A DNA stretch of 64,000 nucleotides from Rhodobiaceae bacterium UBA7804 (GCA_002480495.1 DLCG01000008.1:351363-415362); one strand, 5' to 3'. Positions 1 through 7,614 are shown, counted from the stretch's first letter. The notes: generated by a model not told the origin, from the sequence alone. Made by a program: numbers and translations.

Positions 1-993
1 GGCGACAGCCGCAAGTAGTTGCCATGGAAGGCCATTTTCCCGCGCGGCACGGCGGATGATCTTTTCGTAGTCCGGCAGGCGCTCATCGATGGCGCGCTTG
101 AAAGCGCGGATGTCCACATAATCGAAGAGCGGAAGGAAGCCGAAGAAACGGCGCTCGAGCGCGGCGAGCGCGCCCGACTTCTTCGTGCCCGCGAACCAGG
201 TGCGGACGCGGTCCTTGAGGTCTTCCGAACCCGGCGCGAGGAACCAGGCGAGCGGCATTTCGCCCGAGAGATCAAAGGCTTGCGCCAGATCCGGATGATA
301 GGGGTTGACCACCTTGAGGACGAGGCTGTCCGCGGCGGCGCAGTCATATCGGCCTTCGGCGACAAGGGCGAGAAGCTCCTCCGCAGGCTGATCTTCGAGA
401 TGGAGGGCGACCTCCTCCACCCCTTCCACCGAGGCCGCAAGCGCCTCAGCCGCAGGCGTGCCCCTGGAGGCCGCGACGGACAAGCCCTTGAGATCCTTCG
501 GCTTTTTCGGGAGCGGCTGACCGCGGCGGCAGGCGAGCTGCTGCGTTACATCCTCATATTCCGCGCCGATGGCGAAAGCCTCCTCACGGGCTTGCGTGAC
601 GGCAAGGCCGGCGGCCGCGACATGCCCCTTGCGATCCGCCAGCGCCTCCATAAGCCCTTGTTCCGTCTCGTAAATCCGGAACTCCGGCTCGACGCCGAGC
701 GATTTCGCCAGACGCTTCATCATCTCATATTCGAAGCCGGTGAGCCCTTCGACGCCCTCGTAATAGACGGTCGGGGCCTCGCGGACGAGGACCACGAGCT
801 TTCCCGATTCCCGAATGTTCTCAATGCCTTGAGGGACGGGCGGCACATAGACATAGAGATAGAGAAGATGATTGACGCCGAAAAGGACGAGGAGGACCGG
901 CGCGATCCAGGGGACGCGGCTGCGGCGCCAATGCGGCGCGAGCGCCCGGAAGCGCTCCAGCCAAGCCCTTGTTTTCGCTTTCCAATCCGGCAA
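1..993 (-). CDS. mltF: Membrane-bound lytic murein transglycosylase F, N-terminal part (runs off the left edge)
   Basis: MltF cleaves peptidoglycan glycan strands at the periplasmic face. It joins an N-terminal solute-binding-like (SBP_bac_3) domain to a C-terminal SLT lysozyme-fold domain. About 331 codons are visible. A basic N-terminus is followed by a hydrophobic anchor (about residues 30-50) and the SBP domain (about 60-290), with ALACRRGQP-like and GRYDCAAADS stretches typical of the family. The ORF ends at the window edge in RRAARENGLPWQLLAAVA, the entry to the SLT domain. The catalytic glutamate lies outside the window. There is no ATG in frame before residue 91. An in-frame stop sits directly upstream of TTG 993, so TTG is the only start that keeps the anchor. 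The Shine-Dalgarno is weak. The identification is firm; the start is less so. Confidence 0.88.
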   Translation of the reverse strand, partial: MPDWKAKTRAWLERFRALAPHWRRSRVPWIAPVLLVLFGVNHLLYLYVYVPPVPQGIENIRESGKLVVLVREAPTVYYEGVEGLTGFEYEMMKRLAKSLGVEPEFRIYETEQGLMEALADRKGHVAAAGLAVTQAREEAFAIGAEYEDVTQQLACRRGQPLPKKPKDLKGLSVAASRGTPAAEALAASVEGVEEVALHLEDQPAEELLALVAEGRYDCAAADSLVLKVVNPYHPDLAQAFDLSGEMPLAWFLAPGSEDLKDRVRTWFAGTKKSGALAALERRFFGFLPLFDYVDIRAFKRAIDERLPDYEKIIRRAARENGLPWQLLAAVA

Positions 994-1088
994 TCAGCCC
1001 GCCACTCGCGACCGCAACTGCGCGCGAGAATATCACAGGATCACACGGGATGGCTTGAGGCGTGTTTGGAAGGCGAGTTGGGGGCGCT

Positions 1089-1143
1089 TTGTCCCCGGGG
1101 GCGGGGACAATTCAGGTTTGCTTGTCCCCGGGGGCGGGGACAA
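1089..1143. repeat. Pair of identical 22-bp hairpin repeats (REP-like)
   Basis: Two exact copies (1089-1110 and 1122-1143) of a 22-bp inverted repeat, TTGTCCCC - GGGGGC - GGGGACAA, are separated by 11 bp. Each can fold into an 8-bp stem with a 6-nt loop. The pair lies upstream of mltF in a non-coding gap. The arrangement resembles REP/BIME-type intergenic palindromes. No RAYT transposase gene is visible in the window. Confidence 0.75.
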
Positions 1144-1155
1144 GTGGGGGGTCAC

Positions 1156-1188
1156 CGTCATCGAAACGTCATCGAACCGTCACAAAGG
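1156..1188 (+). promoter_or_regulatory. Triple 11-bp direct repeat, candidate PhoB (Pho box) site
   Basis: CGTCA cores begin at 1156, 1167 and 1178, exactly 11 bp apart, each followed by an A-rich hexamer. PhoB binds 11-bp direct repeats with TGTCA-type cores, so period and direction match a one-and-a-half Pho box. A TTTATT stretch at 1199-1204 sits about 10 nt after the last repeat, where a Pho promoter has its -10. The C in place of T at the first core position weakens the match. The identity of the regulator is inferred. Confidence 0.45.
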
Positions 1189-1220
1189 GGATAAGCCGTT
1201 TATTCGTGTACGGAGGATAG

Positions 1221-1280
1221 GTGCCGGCCACCGCCCTTCCCGGCCGCGCGAAATACGGGCGAGAGGCACGAAAGAAATAA
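1221..1280 (+). CDS. Possible 19-codon small ORF behind the Pho-box-like array
   Basis: A GTG at 1221 is preceded by GGAGG at 1213-1217 with a short spacer and opens a 19-codon basic reading frame ending in TAA at 1278-1280 (C-terminus GREARKK). It lies just downstream of the 11-bp repeat array, in the right orientation. It ends 45 bp before the convergent reductase gene. There is no homology evidence and it could be chance. It is listed because SD, start, stop and upstream site are co-linear. Confidence 0.2.
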   Translation: MPATALPGRAKYGREARKK

Positions 1281-1325
1281 TCCGCGTGTCTTTCGCGCAC
1301 TCCGGCGCGGCGGGAGGTGAAAAAC

Positions 1326-1892
1326 TTATGCCCGGTGCTCGTAGCGGAGCGCGACCGCGCCGGACGAGCCGATTTCCTTCCGCCCGGTGAAACGCAGATC
1401 GAGGTGCCGCGGGAGCCCCGCGAGGAGATAAGGACCGTGACCGGCGACGCGCGGATGGACGATGAACTCGTACTCGTCGATGAGGCCGAGTTCCGCGAGC
1501 GCGAGCGGCAGCGTCACGCCGCCCGTCGCGATGCCCCTGCCCGGCCCGGCCTTCAGACGACGGACGGTTTCCTCAAGGTCCGCCCCGCGCACGAGCTCCG
1601 CATTCCAGTCGACGCGCGCGAGCGAATCCGAGACGACATATTTCTTCGCCGCGTGGATCGTGCGCGCGAAGGGCACCATCCATTCATCCATCCAGTCCGG
1701 CCGCTCGCCCGTCTCGGCAACGGGCCGCCAGGCCTCCTCCATCATCTCGTAGACGGTGCGGCCGAAGAGAAGCGCATCGGCAGCGGCGATGCCCTCCGCC
1801 GCGTGGGCGTGCAAGGCCTCGGTCGGGATGCCCGCTTGATGATCGCAGCAGCCGTCGAGGGTGATGTTTATGGAGTAGCGGAGAGGTTGCAT
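1326..1892 (-). CDS. Dihydrofolate-reductase-fold protein (RibD C-terminal family)
   Basis: A 188-residue single-domain protein of the RibD_C/DHFR-like reductase family, probably an NADPH-dependent reductase of unknown substrate in the cytoplasm. Family marks include LLFGRTVYEMM (41-51), the glycine-rich TGGVTL (123-128) and IDEYEFIVHPRVAGHG (138-153), which form the nucleotide-binding core. No deaminase domain is present, so it is not riboflavin-synthesis RibD. It is monocistronic: the 105-bp gap upstream separates it from the lower-GC gene at 1998-2717. Substrate prediction is not possible. Confidence 0.85.
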   Translation of the reverse strand: MQPLRYSINITLDGCCDHQAGIPTEALHAHAAEGIAAADALLFGRTVYEMMEEAWRPVAETGERPDWMDEWMVPFARTIHAAKKYVVSDSLARVDWNAELVRGADLEETVRRLKAGPGRGIATGGVTLPLALAELGLIDEYEFIVHPRVAGHGPYLLAGLPRHLDLRFTGRKEIGSSGAVALRYEHRA

Positions 1893-1997
1893 GTGGTGAT
1901 GGTGGGGGACAGGACTTCCAGTATCAAAGCATATGAAGACACGGGTGGCGCGAAACAGAGGTGCAGGAGATCTATAGACCTCGATGATTGGTGCATC

Positions 1998-2717
1998 TCA
2001 TGAGGTACAATCCAACACCGCCCGCACCTTGGGAATCGCTCCAATTGCCGCAGTAAAGGTCTGAGCACGCTGGAGAAGCTGTGCGTCGGGATCGATGATG
2101 GTGAACCAGCGCTGCCTTTGGACATACAAACTGCCATTTACGACTGTCGGGACCGATACATTGGTACGAAGAGTGACAACTTTCTCTGCGTCTGCCTCGT
2201 CAATGAGTCGCTGATGCAACTGCTTCATCAGCTTGTCATGCTTCATGCTACGGCCAGGAAAAGTAATGAACGCAACAGCTCGGCCTGGTCGACGCAAATG
2301 TCTTATCTCCGCGTAGGTCGCATGTCTTTTGGTTTCAGCTCCGACCCCATTGTCTGGGTCCAGAAATACGATATCGGCCTTTTGTAAAGTATCTCGCTTT
2401 CGCTCGCACCATGCAGGACGGTCAACTCGCGAAGGCATCGGCTCATGATGAAAGATAGTGCCGCATGGCCATATTGGAGCGCCTTCGAGGGCCGCCACAC
2501 TCCGCGCCGGTATCGACAGGAGACCGGTACACAACTCACTGTCCAGTCCGCGCCAAGCCGGTTCATCGCGCCATTCGAGATGTCGCCCATCGGGCCGCCC
2601 GTCGTCGCCCGGAGAATAGTACCATGCGATACCTAGCCTACGGTCAGTGGCCGCGAGCGAGCGCAGAAAGGCAAACTTCAAGACATCGCTTACATCGCCA
2701 ACATACTGATCGCGCAT
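1998..2717 (-). CDS. Orphan conserved protein with GDVxDxxKF and FLDPDNG motifs
   Basis: A 239-residue cytoplasmic protein with no assigned function. The N-terminus carries GDVSDVLKFAFLR (7-19) and the middle FLDPDNG (118-124). I recall this pair of motifs from a widespread hypothetical family often found in variable genomic regions. The DPDNG segment resembles the acidic-proline loop of some methyltransferase-fold or nucleotide-processing proteins, but no SAM-binding glycine motif can be seen. Start ATG 2717 has a strong GGGGGAAGGAG upstream. Base composition is visibly lower in GC than its neighbours, and a repeat-rich spacer lies upstream, suggesting acquisition by transfer. Function unknown. 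Confidence 0.7.
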   Translation of the reverse strand: MRDQYVGDVSDVLKFAFLRSLAATDRRLGIAWYYSPGDDGRPDGRHLEWRDEPAWRGLDSELCTGLLSIPARSVAALEGAPIWPCGTIFHHEPMPSRVDRPAWCERKRDTLQKADIVFLDPDNGVGAETKRHATYAEIRHLRRPGRAVAFITFPGRSMKHDKLMKQLHQRLIDEADAEKVVTLRTNVSVPTVVNGSLYVQRQRWFTIIDPDAQLLQRAQTFTAAIGAIPKVRAVLDCTS

Positions 2718-3194
2718 AAAACTCCTTCCCCCAATCTCCTATCAAACCAGCATACAGACAGAAACTGGTTATGTCTGAAACAGAAGCCGACAACCCAACG
2801 TGTCTGGGAAAAACTCCGGGATGACACCTGTGGTGGTGGCATGTGGAGAATGAGACGTAGACGGATGGATTGGTGGGCGGCTGGTGGCGATCCATCGGGC
2901 GGTGCGTCTTGCGGAGAGGCCCTGTGGATTGCCGCGCCGCTCCGCGGCTCGCAATGACGGGAGGAGTGAGGACAGAAACGACATTCCGTGCTGCGGCAAG
3001 AGGCACCGCGAGTGGGTCGCGGGAATAAATCCCGCGATGACACCTGTAGTGACGGCAAGCCCTGTGCATATCTTATCCCCCCCGCCCCAACTGGCTCTCA
3101 GCCATTTACCCCCACCCGGATCGCGTGCCGCGATCCGTGCCTCCCCTCAAGGGGGAGGCGAAGAAGGCGCGGAAACCCCGGCTTTATTTGTGGC
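2718..3194. other. Non-coding spacer with dispersed short repeats
   Basis: No credible gene: the many overlapping frames lack Shine-Dalgarno sequences and recognisable motifs. The spacer holds three small structured elements: GATGACACCTGTGGTG at 2820-2835 and its near-copy at 3036-3051 (one mismatch); an ATTGC...GCAAT element with an internal GCCGC/GCGGC stem at about 2928-2955; and a perfect 8-bp hairpin TCGCGGGA-ATAAA-TCCCGCGA at 3017-3037. Together they look like remnants of genome-wide intergenic repeats. Confidence 0.6.
2820..3051. repeat. Imperfect direct repeat pair flanking hairpin elements
   Basis: Sixteen-base copies at 2820-2835 and 3036-3051 differ at one position. The second abuts the TCGCGGGA hairpin, forming a '...CCCGCGATGACACC...' unit of the kind that recurs in bacterial intergenic repeats. 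Copy number elsewhere in the genome cannot be judged here. Confidence 0.5.
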
Positions 3195-3223
3195 TTGACT
3201 ACATACCGACCGGTTGGTATGTA
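3195..3223 (+). promoter_or_regulatory. tetR promoter with embedded palindromic operator
   Basis: A -35 TTGACT (3195-3200) and a -10 TATGTA (3218-3223) are 17 bp apart. The near-perfect palindrome ACATACC...GGTATGT (3201-3222, one mismatched pair) fills the spacer and covers the -10. This is the classic layout of an autorepressed TetR-family gene: bound repressor would block RNA polymerase. Confidence 0.8.
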
Positions 3224-3246
3224 AGCTGTCAACAGGGAGGAGAGGC

Positions 3247-3882
3247 ATGGCCGAGACAAGCGCAAGCACCGCCGGAAAGCCCGCGAAGCAGGACGCGAAG
3301 GCGAAGCTGCTCGACGCGGCGCTGGCGACGATCCGCACCAAGGGCTATGCCGCGACATCGCTGGACGAGCTCTGCGCGGCGGCGGGCGTGACCAAGGGGG
3401 CCTTCTTCCACCACTTCAAGAGCAAGGACGCGCTGGGCGTCGCCGCGGCCGAGCACTGGTCGGAGACGACGGGAGAGCTCTTCGCGAATGCTCCGTATCA
3501 CGATCATCCCGATCCGCTCGAGCGCGTGCTCGGCTATGTCGCCTTTCGCCGGTCGCTGCTGACGGGCGGCATTCCCGACTTCACCTGCCTTGTGGGCACC
3601 ATGGTGCAGGAGGTGCACGAGACATCGCCCGCCATTCGCGAGGCCTGCGACCGCAGCATCAGTAACCACGCAAAGACGCTGGAAGCCGACATCGAGGCGG
3701 CGATGGCGGCGCGCGGCATGAAACCCGGCTGGAGCGCGGCCTCGCTCGCGCTGCACATGCAGGCGGTGATGCAGGGCGCGTTCATTCTGGCCAAGGCGAA
3801 GGGCGGCGCGGAGGTGGCCGCCGAAAGCGTCGACCACCTCGCCCGCTATATCGAACTTCTGTTCGGCGCGAAGACGCGCTGA
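3247..3882 (+). CDS. TetR/AcrR family transcriptional repressor
   Basis: A 211-residue dimeric DNA-binding repressor. The N-terminal three-helix TetR domain (about 18-64) contains [21 protein letters not shown], the recognition helix region. The C-terminal half is a helical ligand-binding domain. ATG 3247 is chosen because GGGAGGAGAGG lies just upstream, whereas a frame-compatible ATG at 3214 falls inside the operator. The VOC and GST genes follow within 45 and 6 bp, so the repressor probably controls itself and these detoxification genes. The ligand is unknown. Confidence 0.92.
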   Translation: MAETSASTAGKPAKQDAKAKLLDAALATIRTKGYAATSLDELCAAAGVTKGAFFHHFKSKDALGVAAAEHWSETTGELFANAPYHDHPDPLERVLGYVAFRRSLLTGGIPDFTCLVGTMVQEVHETSPAIREACDRSISNHAKTLEADIEAAMAARGMKPGWSAASLALHMQAVMQGAFILAKAKGGAEVAAESVDHLARYIELLFGAKTR

Positions 3883-3926
3883 GCACTGAGCACCCTGCCC
3901 CCCACCCCGCAAAATGGAGTGAGACC

Positions 3927-4406
3927 ATGACCGATCTCGTAACCTGCCTCTGGTTCGACCATGGCGAAGCAAGCAAGGCGGCGGAATTCTACGCCGCGAC
4001 ATTTCCCGACAGCCGGATCGAGCGCGTCAACACAGCGCCGGGCGAGTTTCCCGGCGGTGCGGAGGGCAGCGAACTCACCGTCGAGTTCACGCTGCTCGGG
4101 CGGCGCTGCGTGGGCCTCAACGGGGGCCCCGTGTTCACGCCGAACGAGGCGGTGAGCTTCATGGTCGTGACGGAAACGCAGGAAGAGACCGACCGCTACT
4201 GGGACGCGATCGTTTCCAATGGCGGCGAGGAGAGCCAGTGCGGCTGGTGCAAGGACCGCTGGGGCTTTTCCTGGCAGATCACGCCGGCGCGGCTGCTCGA
4301 GCTGAACACGAGCCCCGACAAGGCAAAGGCAAAGCGCGTTTTCGAGGCGATGATGAAGATGAAGAAGATCGACATCGCCGCGCTCGAAGCGGCCGCGAAA
4401 GCTTGA
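3927..4406 (+). CDS. VOC-superfamily PhnB-like protein
   Basis: A 159-residue glyoxalase/bleomycin-resistance-fold protein of the PhnB / '3-demethylubiquinone methyltransferase-like' group. These are small metal- or ligand-binding dimers, usually without proven activity. Family marks are the opening [18 protein letters not shown] (about 22-30), [15 protein letters not shown] and WGFSWQITP near 120-130. ATG 3927 has a GGAGTGAG upstream. It sits 44 bp after the TetR gene and 5 bp before the GST gene, so it is probably cotranscribed. Substrate not deducible. Confidence 0.85.
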   Translation: MTDLVTCLWFDHGEASKAAEFYAATFPDSRIERVNTAPGEFPGGAEGSELTVEFTLLGRRCVGLNGGPVFTPNEAVSFMVVTETQEETDRYWDAIVSNGGEESQCGWCKDRWGFSWQITPARLLELNTSPDKAKAKRVFEAMMKMKKIDIAALEAAAKA

Positions 4407-4411
4407 CGCCG

Positions 4412-5086
4412 ATGCCGCCCGTCATCACCGGTTTTGCGAATTCTCCCGACCGGGGGCGGGGCCATGCGCGGGACATGCGCCTGCGCTGGGCTTTCGAAGA
4501 GGCGGGCGTTCCTTACGATGTGCGGCTTCTCTCCTTCGCTGAGATGAAGGAGGAGGCGCATCTCAAGCTTCATCCTTTCGGGCAGATCCCGACTTATGAA
4601 GAAGACGGTTCGGGCGAAGAAGAAGGGCTCGCGCTTTTCGAGAGCGGCGCCATCGTGCTTCACATCGCGGAGCGCCATGGCGGACTGTTGCCCAAGGAGG
4701 CGGGCGCCCGCGCCCGCGCGATCAATTGGCTTTTCGCCGCGCTCAACACGGTGGAGCCCGTGATCGTGGAGCGCGAGACGGCCGGCTATACGGAGCGCGA
4801 CAAGGACTGGTATGGCGACCGGCTGGCGATGCTCGACGAGCGCGTGGACATACGGCTCGGCCAGCTTTCGCGGCGGCTGGGAGAGGCCGAGTGGCTCGAC
4901 GGCGATTTCAGCGCGGGCGACCTGATGATGGTGTCCGTGCTGCGGCGGATCGAGGGGTCGGCGCTTCTCGCGCGCTATCCGAACCTCACGGCTTATGTCG
5001 CGCGCGGCGAGGCACGGCCCGCCTACAAGCGCGCCTTCGCGGCGCAGCTGGCGGTGTTCGAGGGGCGAACGAAGACCGGCGCTTGA
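4412..5086 (+). CDS. Glutathione S-transferase family protein (paralogue of 8426-9070)
   Basis: A 224-residue cytosolic GST. The N-terminal thioredoxin fold (about 5-88) shows RWAFEEAGVPY, the cis-proline loop PFGQIP (55-60) and FESGAIVLHIAE (76-87), which binds the gamma-glutamyl part of glutathione. The C-terminal all-helical domain contains FAALNTVEP and SAGDLMM. ATG 4412 begins 6 bp after the VOC stop, and the frame extends further upstream only by overlapping that gene. It shares layout and many motifs with the second GST in the window, suggesting duplication. Likely a detoxification enzyme in the TetR-controlled unit. Confidence 0.88.
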   Translation: MPPVITGFANSPDRGRGHARDMRLRWAFEEAGVPYDVRLLSFAEMKEEAHLKLHPFGQIPTYEEDGSGEEEGLALFESGAIVLHIAERHGGLLPKEAGARARAINWLFAALNTVEPVIVERETAGYTERDKDWYGDRLAMLDERVDIRLGQLSRRLGEAEWLDGDFSAGDLMMVSVLRRIEGSALLARYPNLTAYVARGEARPAYKRAFAAQLAVFEGRTKTGA

Positions 5087-5118
5087 CTCGCGCGCCGACT
5101 CGCAACATATAAAGTTGC
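5083..5118 (+). promoter_or_regulatory. Leaderless promoter and palindromic operator of the Rrf2 gene
   Basis: TTGACT (5083-5088, overlapping the GST stop) and TATAAA (5108-5113) are separated by 19 bp. The palindrome GCAAC-ATATAAA-GTTGC (5102-5118) encloses the -10 and ends one base before the ATG at 5119. Transcription from this -10 would start at or next to the ATG, and no Shine-Dalgarno is present. Both facts point to a leaderless, autorepressed mRNA. Confidence 0.6.
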
Positions 5119-5583
5119 ATGAAACGGAACAGCCAGCTTTCGGGCGTGCTCCATGTGCTGCTGCATATGGCGGAGCATGAGGGGCCCGTGACGTCGGAAA
5201 TGCTCGCCAAGGCGATGCAGACGAACCCGGTCGTCATCCGCCGGATCATGGCGGGGCTCCGGGACGAGGGCTACGTGCGCTCCGAAAAGGGGCATGGCGG
5301 AGGATGGTCCATCGCCTGCGACATGAGCACCGTGACGCTGCGCGACATTCACGAGGCGCTGGGGAGCCCTGCCCTTCTCGCCATCGGCAACCGGACGGAA
5401 ACGCCCGGATGCCTCGTGGAGCAGGCGGTGAATGCGCAGCTCGACAAGACATTCGAGGAGGCGGAGGCGCTGCTGCTCCGGCGGCTTGGCGAGGTGACGC
5501 TGGCCGCGCTTTCGGCGGATTTCCACAAGCGCTTCGCGAAGCGGCGCGGCGCGCACCAACTGGAGAAAGCCCATGCAGACTGA
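5119..5583 (+). CDS. Rrf2 family transcriptional regulator lacking an Fe-S cysteine triad
   Basis: A 154-residue winged-helix regulator. The helix-turn-helix spans about 24-48 (TSEMLAKAMQTNPVVIRRIM) and the wing includes GHGGGWSI (58-65). IscR/NsrR-type members ligate an Fe-S cluster with three closely spaced cysteines; here only C67 and C98 occur, so this looks like a cluster-free Rrf2 protein sensing something else. ATG 5119 follows the operator palindrome with no leader. The 3' end overlaps the methyltransferase gene by 11 bp, so the two are probably translationally coupled. Confidence 0.88.
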   Translation: MKRNSQLSGVLHVLLHMAEHEGPVTSEMLAKAMQTNPVVIRRIMAGLRDEGYVRSEKGHGGGWSIACDMSTVTLRDIHEALGSPALLAIGNRTETPGCLVEQAVNAQLDKTFEEAEALLLRRLGEVTLAALSADFHKRFAKRRGAHQLEKAHAD

Positions 5584-6271
5584 CGCGATGAACGACATGC
5601 TGGCGCATTTCAACGATCCGGCGGCCGTCGCTCAGTATACGGAAGGGCCTGTGCGCTTCGTGCCCGGCTACAGGGAGCTTCACCGCATGACGGCGATCCT
5701 GCTCGGCGAGCGCGCGCCGGAGGACGCAAAGGTGTTGGTGCTCGGCGCGGGCGGCGGCATGGAGCTGAAGGCGCTGGCGGAGGCGCATCCCCGCTGGACC
5801 TTCGAGGGCGTGGACCCGGCACGGGAAATGCTGAAGCTCGCAGAGCGGGTGATGGGGGAGCACGCGGCGCGCGCGGACTTACGCGAAGGCTATATCGAGG
5901 ATGCGTCGGAAGGCCCGTTCGACGCGGCGGCCTGCCTTCTCACGCTGCATTTTCTGGAGCGGAGCGAGCGCGTTCGCACGGCGGCGAAAATCCGCCGGCG
6001 CATGAAGCCCGGCGCGCCCTTCGTCGCCGCGCATTCGAGCTTCCCGCAAGGCGCCGATGTGAGGCCGCAATGGCTTTCCCGCTATGCGGCTTATGCCGTC
6101 GCTTCCGGAGCGGACCCGGAAATGGCGGAGAAGGCGCGCGCGGGCGTGGCGGCGCATCTCGACCTTCTGTCGCCGGAAGAGGATGAGGCCGTGCTGCGCG
6201 AGGCGGGGTTTTCCGGCGTGACGCCCTTCTATGCGGCCTTCACCTGGCGCGGCTGGGTCGCCTATGCCTGA
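5573..6271 (+). CDS. Class I SAM-dependent methyltransferase
   Basis: A 232-residue cytoplasmic methyltransferase. Motif I VLVLGAGGG (54-62) binds S-adenosylmethionine, followed by the acidic VDP after strand 2 and an FDAAACLLTLHFL segment at motif IV. Small-molecule methyltransferases of this type act on diverse acceptors. ATG 5573 overlaps the Rrf2 gene by 11 bp, making it the likely target of that regulator. The 3' end overlaps the convergent gene at 6262 by 10 bp. Substrate unknown. Confidence 0.85.
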   Translation: MQTDAMNDMLAHFNDPAAVAQYTEGPVRFVPGYRELHRMTAILLGERAPEDAKVLVLGAGGGMELKALAEAHPRWTFEGVDPAREMLKLAERVMGEHAARADLREGYIEDASEGPFDAAACLLTLHFLERSERVRTAAKIRRRMKPGAPFVAAHSSFPQGADVRPQWLSRYAAYAVASGADPEMAEKARAGVAAHLDLLSPEEDEAVLREAGFSGVTPFYAAFTWRGWVAYA

Positions 6272-7614
6272 GCGGCGGCGCTCTCCTTCACGAACTGGCG
6301 CAGCTTCTCTCGGACGCGGAAGACGCGGGCGCCCTGCTCTCGCTCCTTGCGGAGGAGACGGGCGATACCGCCGATGAACTCGGGCGAAGGCGCGCGGGCG
6401 ATGCCGCGCGAGAGGATTTCAGGCGGCGGGACGTCGCGGCCACGGCCATATTCATCCACCACCCAGTTGAAGCCTTTCCACAGAAGATCGTTCTTGCGAT
6501 CGAGCCCGCCGACGAGAAGAAGACCCGCGGGGTTCGCATCGAGCGGGATGAGCACGAGATCCGGCCGCTGGATGCGGAGCGCGTCGTAAAGCTTCCATAC
6601 CTCGCCTGCCCAGAGCTGCGCCGAGCGCGCGCGAGCGCCCTGCGCGGGATGGTTTGGGAGCGCATGATTGACGACGACAAGGCTCGCCGGGGAAGAAAGG
6701 CGTTCGGCCTGCATGAAGTCGTGCAGGACGCATTCGAAGAAACGCGAGCCGTCGAGGAAGATCAGGTCCGGCGCGGGGTCGGTCACCGGCTCGTTCCCGC
6801 GGCCGAAGAAGAAGTCGCCGCTTGCGGCGGCAACAGTGCGGACATTCTCCGGCAGGCCCTGCAGCGCGCCCGCATGAGGGCCGATACCGAGCGCGGGACA
6901 ATGCGCGAGAGACAGGAAGGCTGCATCGCGCGCACCGATTTCCAGACAGGCCCGCGGCTTGAGCGTCCGGTGCAGTTCCTGCAGGACCTCGGGGACGGGG
7001 GTGCTGCCCGCGGCCGCTTCTTCCTCCGCGCTGCCGGGGATGGCGGGCGGCGCGGGCTCGGCTTCGCGCGGCGGGAGGGCGCGAGCGGCAAGCGGCGGTG
7101 CGTCCTTGCGGCGGAAGACGCCCACGAGATCCTCCCAGGGGCCGCGAGCGTCGCGCCAGACATCGACGAGTTCGCAACCGGCATAGCGGGCGAGCGCGCG
7201 ATAGGCATCCGGATAGAAGCGGTAGCAATCGACCGGGTAGCGGTGTTCCGGCCCGGCGGAGGGCGCGATCAGGAAGATGAAACCCGAGGGCTTCAGTACA
7301 CGGACCATTTCCGCGAAGCTCTGCCAGAAGAACTCGCAATGTTCGAGCATCTGCCCGCTGAGAACGATATCGACCGAAGCGTCCTCGAGCGGAATTTCAT
7401 AGGGACTGCCGAGAACGAGGGAAACGCCTTCGCCGGGCGCAATATCCGCGCCGATATAGTCGAAGCACGGGGCGCGGAAGAGATCGCGATAGGAACCGTT
7501 CAGATCGGCACCGCCGAGATCGAGAACGAGCGAGCGTTCCCGTTTCTCCAGTTCCGTTCCTTCCACGAAACGCCGGTAACATCTTTCCATGTTCTCCATG
7601 GAAGTAACATGCAT
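6262..7614 (-). CDS. Two-domain methyltransferase-like protein
   Basis: A 450-residue protein with two Rossmann-type parts. The N-terminal half (about 25-170) is a Methyltransf_11-type domain with LVLDLGGAD (29-37), a YIGADIAPG acidic strand and LSGQMLEHCEFFWQSFAEM. A proline/alanine/glutamate-rich linker (about 172-208) precedes a second domain with CLEIGARDAAFLSLA and DLIFLDGSRFFECVLHDFM, as in Methyltransf_24-type proteins. The fusion resembles glycan- or cell-surface-modifying methyltransferases, but no glycan genes are adjacent. Several ATGs cluster at the start (7614, 7599, 7590) without a clear SD; the longest is given. Confidence 0.75.
   Translation of the reverse strand: MHVTSMENMERCYRRFVEGTELEKRERSLVLDLGGADLNGSYRDLFRAPCFDYIGADIAPGEGVSLVLGSPYEIPLEDASVDIVLSGQMLEHCEFFWQSFAEMVRVLKPSGFIFLIAPSAGPEHRYPVDCYRFYPDAYRALARYAGCELVDVWRDARGPWEDLVGVFRRKDAPPLAARALPPREAEPAPPAIPGSAEEEAAAGSTPVPEVLQELHRTLKPRACLEIGARDAAFLSLAHCPALGIGPHAGALQGLPENVRTVAAASGDFFFGRGNEPVTDPAPDLIFLDGSRFFECVLHDFMQAERLSSPASLVVVNHALPNHPAQGARARSAQLWAGEVWKLYDALRIQRPDLVLIPLDANPAGLLLVGGLDRKNDLLWKGFNWVVDEYGRGRDVPPPEILSRGIARAPSPEFIGGIARLLRKEREQGARVFRVREKLRQFVKESAAAQA

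Noticed and set aside
872..1390. 172-codon plus-strand frame spanning the hairpin repeats
   Set aside because: It reads through both 22-bp palindromes and opposes mltF and the reductase gene; no coding character.
2644..3198. Several 60-140-codon overlapping frames in the spacer upstream of tetR
   Set aside because: All cross the hairpin and repeat elements, lack SDs and show no protein-like motifs.
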